Assembly (NCBI GenBank): GCA_000433415.1
Contig: FR890569.1
Coordinates: 98,405-111,454 of the forward strand
Direction of reading: 5' to 3'
DNA from: Clostridium sp. CAG:448
GTDB lineage: Bacteria; Bacillota; Clostridia; Oscillospirales; CAG-272
Length of the DNA stretch: 13,050 nucleotides
A model generated the notes under the pieces. That model saw only the letters and a list, made by a program, of their open reading frames with translations, made no database searches and was not told where the DNA came from. The translations under genes and the position numbers were made by a program. Of this stretch, positions 1 to 6,271 are shown piece after piece. Each line of letters starts with the position of its first letter. The stretch's first letter is position 1.

Positions 1-947
1 CCCGACAATATTGGTGTTTCCCCCGCCTGGGGATAACCGCCTTTGAGCGGATAATCAGGTTTCTTCAGGAAGTTCGCCGTATACAACTGCACGCACGGCT
101 GATCCGTATAAAGCTCCAGTCCGCAACCGCTTTCCGGGTCATAGGCACAGCCGCGCAAAACTGCCTCGGATTGTGCACCATCGGGGAAACAGAAGCAATG
201 GTCGTATCCGCCCGCAAGGTGCAGATCTGCACAATCGGCAAAAAGGTCCTGACCGATCGGTTTGCTTTTCGTAAAATCAAACGGCGTACCTATGACGGAG
301 ACAATCTCCCCGGTCGGAATCAATCCTGCGTCGGTGCGCAGATAGGCGTCTGCGTCCAGACGGAGCTGCTGACGCAGGACGTCTCCCGATGCGAAACCGC
401 CCAGATTGAAGTAGGTATGATTGGTCAGATTGATGACGCTTTTGGATTCCGCCTGTGCAAAATAACGGATGGAAAGTGCGTTGTCCTCTGTCAGCCGGTA
501 CGTCACCGTGATATGCAAGGTCCCCGGATAGCCTTCCTCGCCGTCCGGCGAGTCCAGCGCAAAGGAGAGTGTATCTTCCCCCTCTTCCCTGCAAGCCCAT
601 ATCCGGTGGCTGTATCCGACACTGCCCCCGTGCAGATGATTTTCACCGTTGTTGCAGGCAAGCGTATAGGATTTACCGTCCAGGGAAAAAGCGCCTTTGC
701 CGATCCGGTTTGCCCATCTGCCGACAATTGCCCCGCAATAAGTGGTATCCTTCTCGTAACCGTATACGTCATCATAGCCGCACACGATGTCGCGCATGAC
801 ACCGTTTCTGTCCGGAACACACAGGGACTGAATGGTTGCGCCGTAATCAAGCACCGTCATGCGCATCCCGTTCCGATTCCCGACGGTGCGGGCAAAGACC
901 GGTTCACCGGACGAGGTATGACCGAATAAAAAAGTATGAATCCCCAT
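1..947 (-). CDS. galM: Aldose 1-epimerase (mutarotase), C-terminus cut by window edge
   Basis: Interconverts the alpha and beta anomers of free hexoses in the cytoplasm, feeding the anomer-specific sugar kinase of a Leloir-type pathway. I read 315 residues in frame from the ATG at 947 to the left edge; the family is usually about 340-350 residues, so only the tail is missing. Visible family motifs are NRNG near residue 24, NHLHGG at 103-108 (catalytic-type His106), NLTNHTYFNLGG at 173-184 (second catalytic His177) and GYDHCF at 247-252. The catalytic Glu, normally near the C-terminus, would lie just beyond the edge and cannot be checked. The start follows a GAGG Shine-Dalgarno, and only 14 bases separate it from the galE stop, so the two genes are surely co-transcribed. 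Alternative: a family member acting on N-acetylhexosamines or other sugars, which sequence alone does not settle. Confidence 0.93.
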   Translation of the reverse strand, partial: MGIHTFLFGHTSSGEPVFARTVGNRNGMRMTVLDYGATIQSLCVPDRNGVMRDIVCGYDDVYGYEKDTTYCGAIVGRWANRIGKGAFSLDGKSYTLACNNGENHLHGGSVGYSHRIWACREEGEDTLSFALDSPDGEEGYPGTLHITVTYRLTEDNALSIRYFAQAESKSVINLTNHTYFNLGGFASGDVLRQQLRLDADAYLRTDAGLIPTGEIVSVIGTPFDFTKSKPIGQDLFADCADLHLAGGYDHCFCFPDGAQSEAVLRGCAYDPESGCGLELYTDQPCVQLYTANFLKKPDYPLKGGYPQAGETPILS

Positions 948-961
948 TCTTTACCTCGCCG

Positions 962-1981
962 TCATCTCTCGTAGCCGTTCGGATTTTTTTCCTGCCAGTT
1001 GTTTGCATCGCGGCACATGTCCTCAATCCCGTATTTTGCGCGCCATCCCAGCACGCGTGCCGCCTTTGACGGATCCGCATAGCATTCGTCAATATCGCCG
1101 TCCCGGCGCGGACCGATCACATAGGGGACTTTCTTTCCGGTTGCCGCCTCATATGCATGGACGATATCCAAAACGGAATATCCCTTTCCCGTACCGATAT
1201 TGTAAATCTCAACCCCTTTGACACTGCGTGCGCGACGGAGTGCCGCAAGATGCGCCTGCGCCAGATCCACGACGTGAATATAGTCGCGAACACCGGTTCC
1301 GTCGTGTGTTGCATAGTCATTGCCGTAGACTGTCAGCTTTTCCAACCTGCCGGAAGCCACCTGCGTCACATAAGGCAGCAGGTTGTTCGGAATTCCGTTG
1401 GGATCTTCGCCGATCATCCCGGAACGGTGCGCACCGATCGGATTGAAATAGCGCAAAAGAGAGATGCTGAAGGTCGGATCCGCCACGCACAGGTCGCTCA
1501 GAATCCGCTCAATCATATGCTTGGTTTCCCCGTAAGGGTTGGTGGTTCCGCCGGTCGGAAAATCCTCCCGGATGGGCACACTCGCCGGTTTCCCGTAAAC
1601 GGTTGCGGAAGAACTGAACACAATGGTCTTGACCCCGTGCGCCTCCATGGAAGCACACAGATTCAGCGTACCGGTGATGTTATTGTGATAATACCGCAAC
1701 GGCTGGTGAACCGATTCTCCGACGGCTTTCAAGCCGGCAAAATGAATGCAGCTGTCAATCTCCGGGTTTTCATCAAACACGCTGTCAAGCGCCTCCCGAT
1801 CCAAAAGATCCACACGGTAAAAGCGAAAATCTTTTCCCGTAATCTCCCGGATGCGGTCAAGCACGACCGGATGACTGTTACAGAAATTATCAACAACAAC
1901 CAGCTCATTGCCTTCGTTGAGTAATTCAACGCAGGTATGGGAGCCGATAAAACCGGCACCGCCGGTAATCAGAATAGACAT
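962..1981 (-). CDS. galE: UDP-glucose 4-epimerase
   Basis: Cytoplasmic NAD-dependent short-chain dehydrogenase/reductase that interconverts UDP-glucose and UDP-galactose, and in many family members also UDP-GlcNAc and UDP-GalNAc. The 339 residues match the usual length. The N-terminal Rossmann motif GGAGFIGSH is at 7-15, the SSSATVYG stretch with the catalytic Ser at about 123-130, and the YxxxK catalytic pair is Tyr150/Lys154. RYFNPIGAH (177-185) and the C-terminal GWRAKYG are also typical. The ATG at 1981 has GGAGG about nine bases upstream. It sits fourth in the sugar operon, 14 bases ahead of galM, and is separated from the upstream kinase gene by a palindromic repeat element. With a HexNAc 1-kinase upstream, a dual Glc/Gal and GlcNAc/GalNAc specificity is plausible, but this is inference. 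Confidence 0.96.
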   Translation of the reverse strand: MSILITGGAGFIGSHTCVELLNEGNELVVVDNFCNSHPVVLDRIREITGKDFRFYRVDLLDREALDSVFDENPEIDSCIHFAGLKAVGESVHQPLRYYHNNITGTLNLCASMEAHGVKTIVFSSSATVYGKPASVPIREDFPTGGTTNPYGETKHMIERILSDLCVADPTFSISLLRYFNPIGAHRSGMIGEDPNGIPNNLLPYVTQVASGRLEKLTVYGNDYATHDGTGVRDYIHVVDLAQAHLAALRRARSVKGVEIYNIGTGKGYSVLDIVHAYEAATGKKVPYVIGPRRDGDIDECYADPSKAARVLGWRAKYGIEDMCRDANNWQEKNPNGYER

Positions 1982-2031
1982 TTGGGGTTCCTCCGTTTTC
2001 TCATTGCAATCCAGATATATTTTGATTTTAC

Positions 2032-2234
2032 GGCATCACCGCGCAATCCGCGCAGCGCAATTTGCGCAGCGTAATTTGCGCAGCGCAATTTGCGCAGGCA
2101 TACTTGCTTGCGTCTTTTCCGTCATACTTCACAAAAATCCTTGCCAGTAGCGCTGCTACAGCCTGCGAATTTTTGTATTGTCTGACGAAAAATCCGACTG
2201 CGCAATTGCACCATCGGAATTGCGCGGTAATGCC
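2032..2234. repeat. 203-bp palindromic, MITE-like intergenic element
   Basis: The ends are 16-bp inverted repeats with one mismatch: left arm 2032-2047 (GGCATCACCGCGCAAT), right arm 2219-2234, whose complement reads GGCATTACCGCGCAAT. Inside is a long imperfect hairpin centred near 2153-2154. Its pairs include 2115-2118 with 2189-2192, 2120-2124 with 2183-2187, and 2131-2138 with 2169-2176, plus a GTAGC/GCTAC tip at 2147-2159. The left half is longer than the right because it carries four tandem 14-mers. No open reading frame with a credible ribosome site lies within. The size, terminal inverted repeats, internal symmetry and intergenic position resemble a non-autonomous mobile palindrome, but copy number elsewhere in the genome is unknown. 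It stands in the nahK-galE gap and would be transcribed as a large stem-loop. Confidence 0.7.
2042..2097. repeat. Four tandem 14-bp units inside the palindromic element
   Basis: Four head-to-tail 14-mers fill this stretch exactly: CGCAATCCGCGCAG, CGCAATTTGCGCAG, CGTAATTTGCGCAG and CGCAATTTGCGCAG. Copies two and four are identical, copy three differs from them by one base and copy one by two. Each unit is itself nearly palindromic (GCAAATTGC-like). The opposite arm of the element (2199-2228) has only about two diverged units, so the array looks like an expansion on one side. Confidence 0.9.
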
Positions 2235-2246
2235 TTGACCGTGATT

Positions 2247-3356
2247 TCAGATATATTTTTTGATGATGGCATCCATCAGCGGCATTTTGACTTCCATATC
2301 CGTCACCAGTTTGAACTGATTGCGGGCGCGGTCAAGGTTATGCTGCGGGTAAAGGATCCGGAAATAAGTATCGCCGTTCAGATAGTCGGTCAAAAAGCGG
2401 ATTCCCGTTTCCAACGTCAGAATCAACGCTCCCATCGGCATATCCTTGATTTCCTCCTCGGTCAGCGCGTGGTCCAATCCGCCGATAAAGCCCTCGGCAA
2501 AGGCATCAAACATTTCAAGGCGCATGTAAACCGCATTCAGATCGGTTTCATCCTCTGCCGCACTGGACGCACCGAACCGGATGCTGTCTCCGAAATCGCA
2601 AAGCACCGAACCGGGCATCACCGTATCAAGGTCGATCACGCAAAGCCCTTCCATCGTGTTTTTGTCCAGCAAAATATTATTCAGCTTGGTATCGTTATGC
2701 GTAACGCGCAGCGGCAAGCGACCGTCGGCAATCCGATCCATGATATAAGAACAGGTTTTCTCCCGGTCAAGCACAAACTGAATCTCCGGCTTCACGCTTT
2801 CCGCGCGCCCCGCGCGATCTTCCGAAACTGCCGTCACAAAATCCCGGAACCGGGATACCGTATCATGAAAATGCGGAATACTCTCGTGCAGAAGCAAGGC
2901 GTCAAAATCGGAAAGCTGCCGCTGAAAATGTCCGAAGGCATAGCCGACCTTTCCGAACATCTCGGCTGACTCCACATTCTGCAGGCAGACGGTTCCCTCC
3001 GTAAATTCGTACATCCGGAAGACGTCCCCGTCGTCGGTACGGTAAATCCAGTTGCCTGCAACCGTGTCCACAATGCACAGCGTTCCGCGCTCTGCATCCC
3101 CGCCGTTCTCTGCCAACTTCCGCCGGATATGTCCGGTCACGCGGTAAATATTCTCCATCACCTCATCCGGGTTCTTGAAAATAGAGGTGTTGATCTCCTG
3201 CAACACATACCTGTGCGGGCTGCACGCACCTCCTTCGCAGGTAATAAAGAAAGTCTGATTGATATGACCGGTGCAGCATTCCTCCGCCGCGACCGGCGTT
3301 CCGTCGGTGACAAACTTTCCGGCGATACGTAACGCAATTTCTGTATTACTCTTCAT
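2247..3356 (-). CDS. nahK: N-acetylhexosamine 1-kinase-like phosphotransferase (NahK/LnpB family)
   Basis: Predicted cytoplasmic kinase of the aminoglycoside-phosphotransferase fold that phosphorylates the anomeric OH of GlcNAc or GalNAc (possibly galactose or other hexoses) with ATP. The 369 residues are close to the roughly 360 of Bifidobacterium NahK, whose N-terminal pattern (GHIN at 30-33, RYVLQEINTSIF at 49-60) is recognisable. The Brenner motif HNDTKLNN is at 220-227, with Asp222 as catalytic base and Asn227 as metal ligand. The second metal site IDLDTVMPG is at 241-249, followed by DFGDSIR. The ATG overlaps the end of the upstream nucleotidyltransferase gene by 11 bases and has a GGGGGAG ribosome site inside that gene, which indicates translational coupling. 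Context (sugar nucleotidyltransferase, galE, galM) supports a HexNAc salvage role. Substrate choice is inferred; a choline- or homoserine-kinase-like enzyme is a less likely alternative. Confidence 0.82.
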   Translation of the reverse strand: MKSNTEIALRIAGKFVTDGTPVAAEECCTGHINQTFFITCEGGACSPHRYVLQEINTSIFKNPDEVMENIYRVTGHIRRKLAENGGDAERGTLCIVDTVAGNWIYRTDDGDVFRMYEFTEGTVCLQNVESAEMFGKVGYAFGHFQRQLSDFDALLLHESIPHFHDTVSRFRDFVTAVSEDRAGRAESVKPEIQFVLDREKTCSYIMDRIADGRLPLRVTHNDTKLNNILLDKNTMEGLCVIDLDTVMPGSVLCDFGDSIRFGASSAAEDETDLNAVYMRLEMFDAFAEGFIGGLDHALTEEEIKDMPMGALILTLETGIRFLTDYLNGDTYFRILYPQHNLDRARNQFKLVTDMEVKMPLMDAIIKKYI

Positions 3357-4263
3357 GATTCTCCCCCCACAAATGCGCGGGATACTCGCCCGCCTCGATC
3401 AGTTTACGCACCGAGCGGACAACATTCGGCTTATCTTCCGCATAGGTCACGCCATGCCATACCGCATCGGTTGCATCCACTGTCACATCGCACAGCCCCG
3501 CCTTCATCATACGGTCAACCGTTTCCGGCAAAAAGCACTCGCTCTTGCATTCTTTTGCCGCACTGCTGTGCATAAACGCATCAAAATCATTCTTAAAATG
3601 CGCAATTGCGTCCGGTCCGAAGCCCCAAAAGTTCATGGATACCACCGTATCCCCCGACAAAGGAATCTCGTTTCCGTCGTCAGTAAAAACAGCGTCATTT
3701 CCCTGCCGCGCAATCTTCTTGCGCTCGGTCACCGAGCAGAGGTGCCCGGTTTTATCGATGACACACTCGCCGCGTGAAACCGTGCCGAAATCGGTCAGCG
3801 TATTGCGCAACACATATCCGACCATGCAGTAATGCCCGCGCATATACTCTGCCGGCTGACGCAAATGCGCCGCCAGCTTCAGAAAGGCATCCCTGCCGTA
3901 AAAGTCATCCGAATTGATGACCGCAAAATTTTCGGTCAGCAGCTCCCGTGCAGCCAGCACCGCATGCGTGGTTCCCCACGGTTTGATCCGACCGGCAGGC
4001 ACACTGCACCCTTCCGGCAGGTCCTCTAAATCCTGGAAAGCATAGGCGGTTTTGATATATTTGGAAACGCGCTTTCCGACCGTTTCGTGAAAAGCTTCAT
4101 AATTTTCGCGTTTGATGATAAAGACAACCTGGTCGAATCCCGCCTGAATGGCATCGTATATGGAAAAATCAATAATAAAATCTCCGTCGTCCGTAATTGG
4201 ATCGATCTGCTTAAGTCCGCCGTACCGGGAACCCATTCCGGCGGCAAGGATGGCAAGGATCAT
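3346..4263 (-). CDS. Sugar-1-phosphate nucleotidyltransferase
   Basis: Predicted cytoplasmic pyrophosphorylase that would join an NTP to a sugar 1-phosphate, most simply the product of the adjacent kinase, giving an NDP-sugar and pyrophosphate. The N-terminal signature LAAGMGSRYGGLKQ is at 6-19. KPWGTTHAV (94-102) matches the KPxGTA-like substrate loop, INSDD (116-120) the metal-binding Asp strand, and SMNFWGF (209-215) a later conserved strand. The C-terminus (EDKPNVV near 276, then GEYPAHLW) looks like the conserved tail of this subfamily. At 305 residues it lacks a left-handed beta-helix acyl/acetyltransferase domain, unlike GlmU. The start has GAGGAGG at about 4271-4277 and is the first gene of the operon. 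UDP-HexNAc synthesis is the best guess from context; UTP-glucose-1-phosphate uridylyltransferase activity cannot be excluded. Confidence 0.85.
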   Translation of the reverse strand: MILAILAAGMGSRYGGLKQIDPITDDGDFIIDFSIYDAIQAGFDQVVFIIKRENYEAFHETVGKRVSKYIKTAYAFQDLEDLPEGCSVPAGRIKPWGTTHAVLAARELLTENFAVINSDDFYGRDAFLKLAAHLRQPAEYMRGHYCMVGYVLRNTLTDFGTVSRGECVIDKTGHLCSVTERKKIARQGNDAVFTDDGNEIPLSGDTVVSMNFWGFGPDAIAHFKNDFDAFMHSSAAKECKSECFLPETVDRMMKAGLCDVTVDATDAVWHGVTYAEDKPNVVRSVRKLIEAGEYPAHLWGENHEE

Positions 4264-4337
4264 AACTTTTCCTCCTCATTACTGTTTCATTATGGTTTAT
4301 CACCGATCAAATCACTTATGAGCGGCACATTCATTTT

Positions 4338-4366
4338 ATTATACTCCTTTTTTTGTGATCTGTCCA
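4338..4366 (-). promoter_or_regulatory. Sigma-A-type promoter of the sugar-nucleotide operon
   Basis: On the minus strand TGGACA (4366-4361) and TATAAT (4343-4338) are separated by 17 bases. The predicted leader to the ATG at 4263 is roughly 70 bases. A short TGTC-4-GACA inverted repeat (4361-4372) covers the -35 box. Two GTGAT half-sites about a helical turn apart lie in the leader (around 4303-4320). Either could be a regulator site, but both are weak evidence. Confidence 0.8.
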
Positions 4367-4416
4367 TAGACAATGCGGATTTAACATTTTTTTTACAACT
4401 GAGTTCGCCCTGCCGC

Positions 4417-4455
4417 AAAAAATCCCCCTTCCGCATACGGGAAGGAGGATTTTTT
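4417..4455 (-). terminator. Intrinsic terminator of the ABC exporter operon
   Basis: Read leftward, AAAAAATCCTCCTTCC pairs with GGAAGGGGGATTTTTT across a 7-base loop, with a single G-U wobble, and the 3' arm ends in a run of T. It begins 15 bases after the exporter stop codon. The A-rich 5' arm makes a bidirectional function possible, but no plus-strand gene ends here. Confidence 0.92.
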
Positions 4456-4469
4456 GCTGTATTGACCGG

Positions 4470-6254
4470 TCAGGACGGGACTGCCTGCGCTTTTTCAAAC
4501 TGGCTGTTGTACAGTTCGCAATAAAAACCGTTTTGTGACATCAGTTCCTCATGCGTGCCGCTTTCTATGACGTCGCCGTCACGCAAAACCAGGATCAGGT
4601 CGGCATTTTTGATGGTAGAAAGACGGTGCGCAATGACAAAACTGGTTCTTCCTTTGGTCAGTTCGTCCATTGCACGCTGAATCTGCAATTCCGTTCTGGT
4701 ATCAACCGAAGAGGTTGCCTCGTCCAGAATCAGCATCGGCGCGTTCTGCAGCATTGCACGCGCAATGGTCAACAACTGCTTCTGACCGGCGGAAATACTG
4801 GTGCTTTCCGAAAGAACCGTATCAAATCCATCCGGCAGAGCGTGTACAAACTGATCAAGTCCGCATGCGGCGCAAACACGCTCCAGTTGTGCATCGGTGA
4901 TTTTTTTCATATTGTACACCAGGTTTTCACGGATTGTCCCCTCAAACAGCCAGGTATCCTGCAGGACCATACCGAACAGTTCGTGCACATTTTCCCGGCG
5001 CATCCGGTCAATCGGTACGCCGTCAATCCGAATGCTTCCGCTGTTGATCTCAAAAAAGCGCATCAGCAGATTGACCATGGTTGTTTTCCCCGCGCCGGTC
5101 GGTCCGACAATGGCAACCTTCTGTCCGGGGCTGACGTGCGCGGAAAAATCCTTGATGATAACTTTATCCGGTGAATCCGGATAACTGAATCTGACATGTG
5201 AAAATTCGACTTCGCCGCGCACATCCGTCACCGCGGCATTCTTGCCGCTCTCATCCTCCATTTCCTCGCTCTCCAGAAAATCAAATATTCTGTGCGCGGA
5301 AGCGGATGCGGTCTGGAGATTGGTCATTCCCTGTGCAATCTGTGTCAGAGGCGAGGTGAAAAGCCGGACATAGAGAATAAAAGAAACTATGACACCGAAC
5401 TTAATCGTCCCGTTCAACGCAAGAACAGAACCGAACACACAAACCGCAACATAAGAAATGTTGCCGATCACGTTCATCAGCGGTTGCATGATGCCGGAAA
5501 GGAACTGTGATTTCCAATTTGCCCGGTAGACTTCGGCGTTCAGCGCATCAAAGCGGGACTCTACCTGCTTTTCCGCGCGGCTGATCCGTACAACATCATG
5601 CCCGGAGTACATTTCTTCGATATATCCGTTCATCTCACCCAGACTTTTTTGCCGTGCGGCAAAGAATTTCTGCGATTTGGACATGATCAGGACGGTCAGG
5701 ACCATTCCGATCAGCGTCACGCCGAGTGAGATCAATGCCAGGTGCCATTCCGTCACAAACATCATAATCAGACATCCCACAAACTGCGTTACGGCGCTGA
5801 TAATGGTCGGCAGGCTGTTAGTCAGCCCCTGCTGCAACGTGGACACATCATTGGTAATCCGGCTGAGGATATCCCCCTGCGACGTGGAATTGAAATACTT
5901 TTGCGGAACCCGGTTGATTTTCTCGGACAGTTCTCCGCGCATACGGTATGACATCTTCAATGTGACGGTTGCCATAATATAGTGCTGGACAAACCCAAAC
6001 AGGGCGCTCAAAAGATAGATCACCGCCAAAAAAATTCCGATTTTTGCAATCGCGCCGAGATCAATTCCGTCAAACAAACCGTCCGACATTTTTGTGGCGA
6101 TCTCTCCGATTTTATCCGGTCCCATGATGGTCATAACGGCGCTGAGCGCTGCGAGCACCAACGCTACAACAATGGCTCCCGTTCCTGAACGCAGATAGGC
6201 AGCGGAACGAACCAATGCCCTGCCTGTCTGCCTCTTTGCCTGTTTCTTTTGCAT
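4470..6254 (-). CDS. ABC exporter half-transporter, catalytically competent subunit
   Basis: One half of a predicted heterodimeric type IV (B-family) ABC exporter in the cytoplasmic membrane, likely exporting drugs or a hydrophobic metabolite. The 594 residues have the usual order: about six membrane helices in residues 25-310, then a nucleotide-binding domain. Walker A GPTGAGKTT is at 384-392, the Q-loop at Gln432 (LQDTWLF), the signature ISAGQKQ at 487-493, Walker B LILDE with catalytic Glu512, and switch His543 (AHRLS). The signature has SAGQ instead of SGGQ, which fits the subunit that lends its signature to the degenerate site. I chose the ATG at 6254 because GGGGGGA lies six bases upstream; ATGs at 6260 or 6269 would add 2 or 5 residues but are badly spaced or lack a ribosome site. 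It starts 17 bases after the partner gene. Compare the BmrC/BmrD and LmrC/LmrD types; substrate unknown. Confidence 0.92.
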   Translation of the reverse strand: MQKKQAKRQTGRALVRSAAYLRSGTGAIVVALVLAALSAVMTIMGPDKIGEIATKMSDGLFDGIDLGAIAKIGIFLAVIYLLSALFGFVQHYIMATVTLKMSYRMRGELSEKINRVPQKYFNSTSQGDILSRITNDVSTLQQGLTNSLPTIISAVTQFVGCLIMMFVTEWHLALISLGVTLIGMVLTVLIMSKSQKFFAARQKSLGEMNGYIEEMYSGHDVVRISRAEKQVESRFDALNAEVYRANWKSQFLSGIMQPLMNVIGNISYVAVCVFGSVLALNGTIKFGVIVSFILYVRLFTSPLTQIAQGMTNLQTASASAHRIFDFLESEEMEDESGKNAAVTDVRGEVEFSHVRFSYPDSPDKVIIKDFSAHVSPGQKVAIVGPTGAGKTTMVNLLMRFFEINSGSIRIDGVPIDRMRRENVHELFGMVLQDTWLFEGTIRENLVYNMKKITDAQLERVCAACGLDQFVHALPDGFDTVLSESTSISAGQKQLLTIARAMLQNAPMLILDEATSSVDTRTELQIQRAMDELTKGRTSFVIAHRLSTIKNADLILVLRDGDVIESGTHEELMSQNGFYCELYNSQFEKAQAVPS

Positions 6255-6260
6255 ATCCAT

Positions 6261-6267
6261 TCCCCCC
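6261..6267 (-). promoter_or_regulatory. Start-deciding ribosome binding site of the second ABC subunit
   Basis: GGGGGGA lies between the upstream stop (6272-6274) and three in-frame ATGs (6269, 6260, 6254). Only the ATG at 6254 has proper six-base spacing, so the protein most likely begins MQKKQAKRQ. Confidence 0.6.
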
Positions 6268-6271
6268 ATGA

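Noticed and set aside
171..929. Long plus-strand open frame opposite galM
   Set aside because: Shadow frame: the opposite strand encodes a clear mutarotase with family motifs, and this product has no recognisable features.
2042..2097. CRISPR array
   Set aside because: The 14-mers are directly abutting with no spacers, and no cas genes are present.
2115..2192. Intrinsic terminator after nahK
   Set aside because: The hairpin is long and mismatched with no adjacent T run on the leftward transcript; it fits better as part of the palindromic element.
2178..2969. 263-residue plus-strand frame opposite nahK
   Set aside because: Shadow of the kinase gene, with no ribosome site or family motifs.
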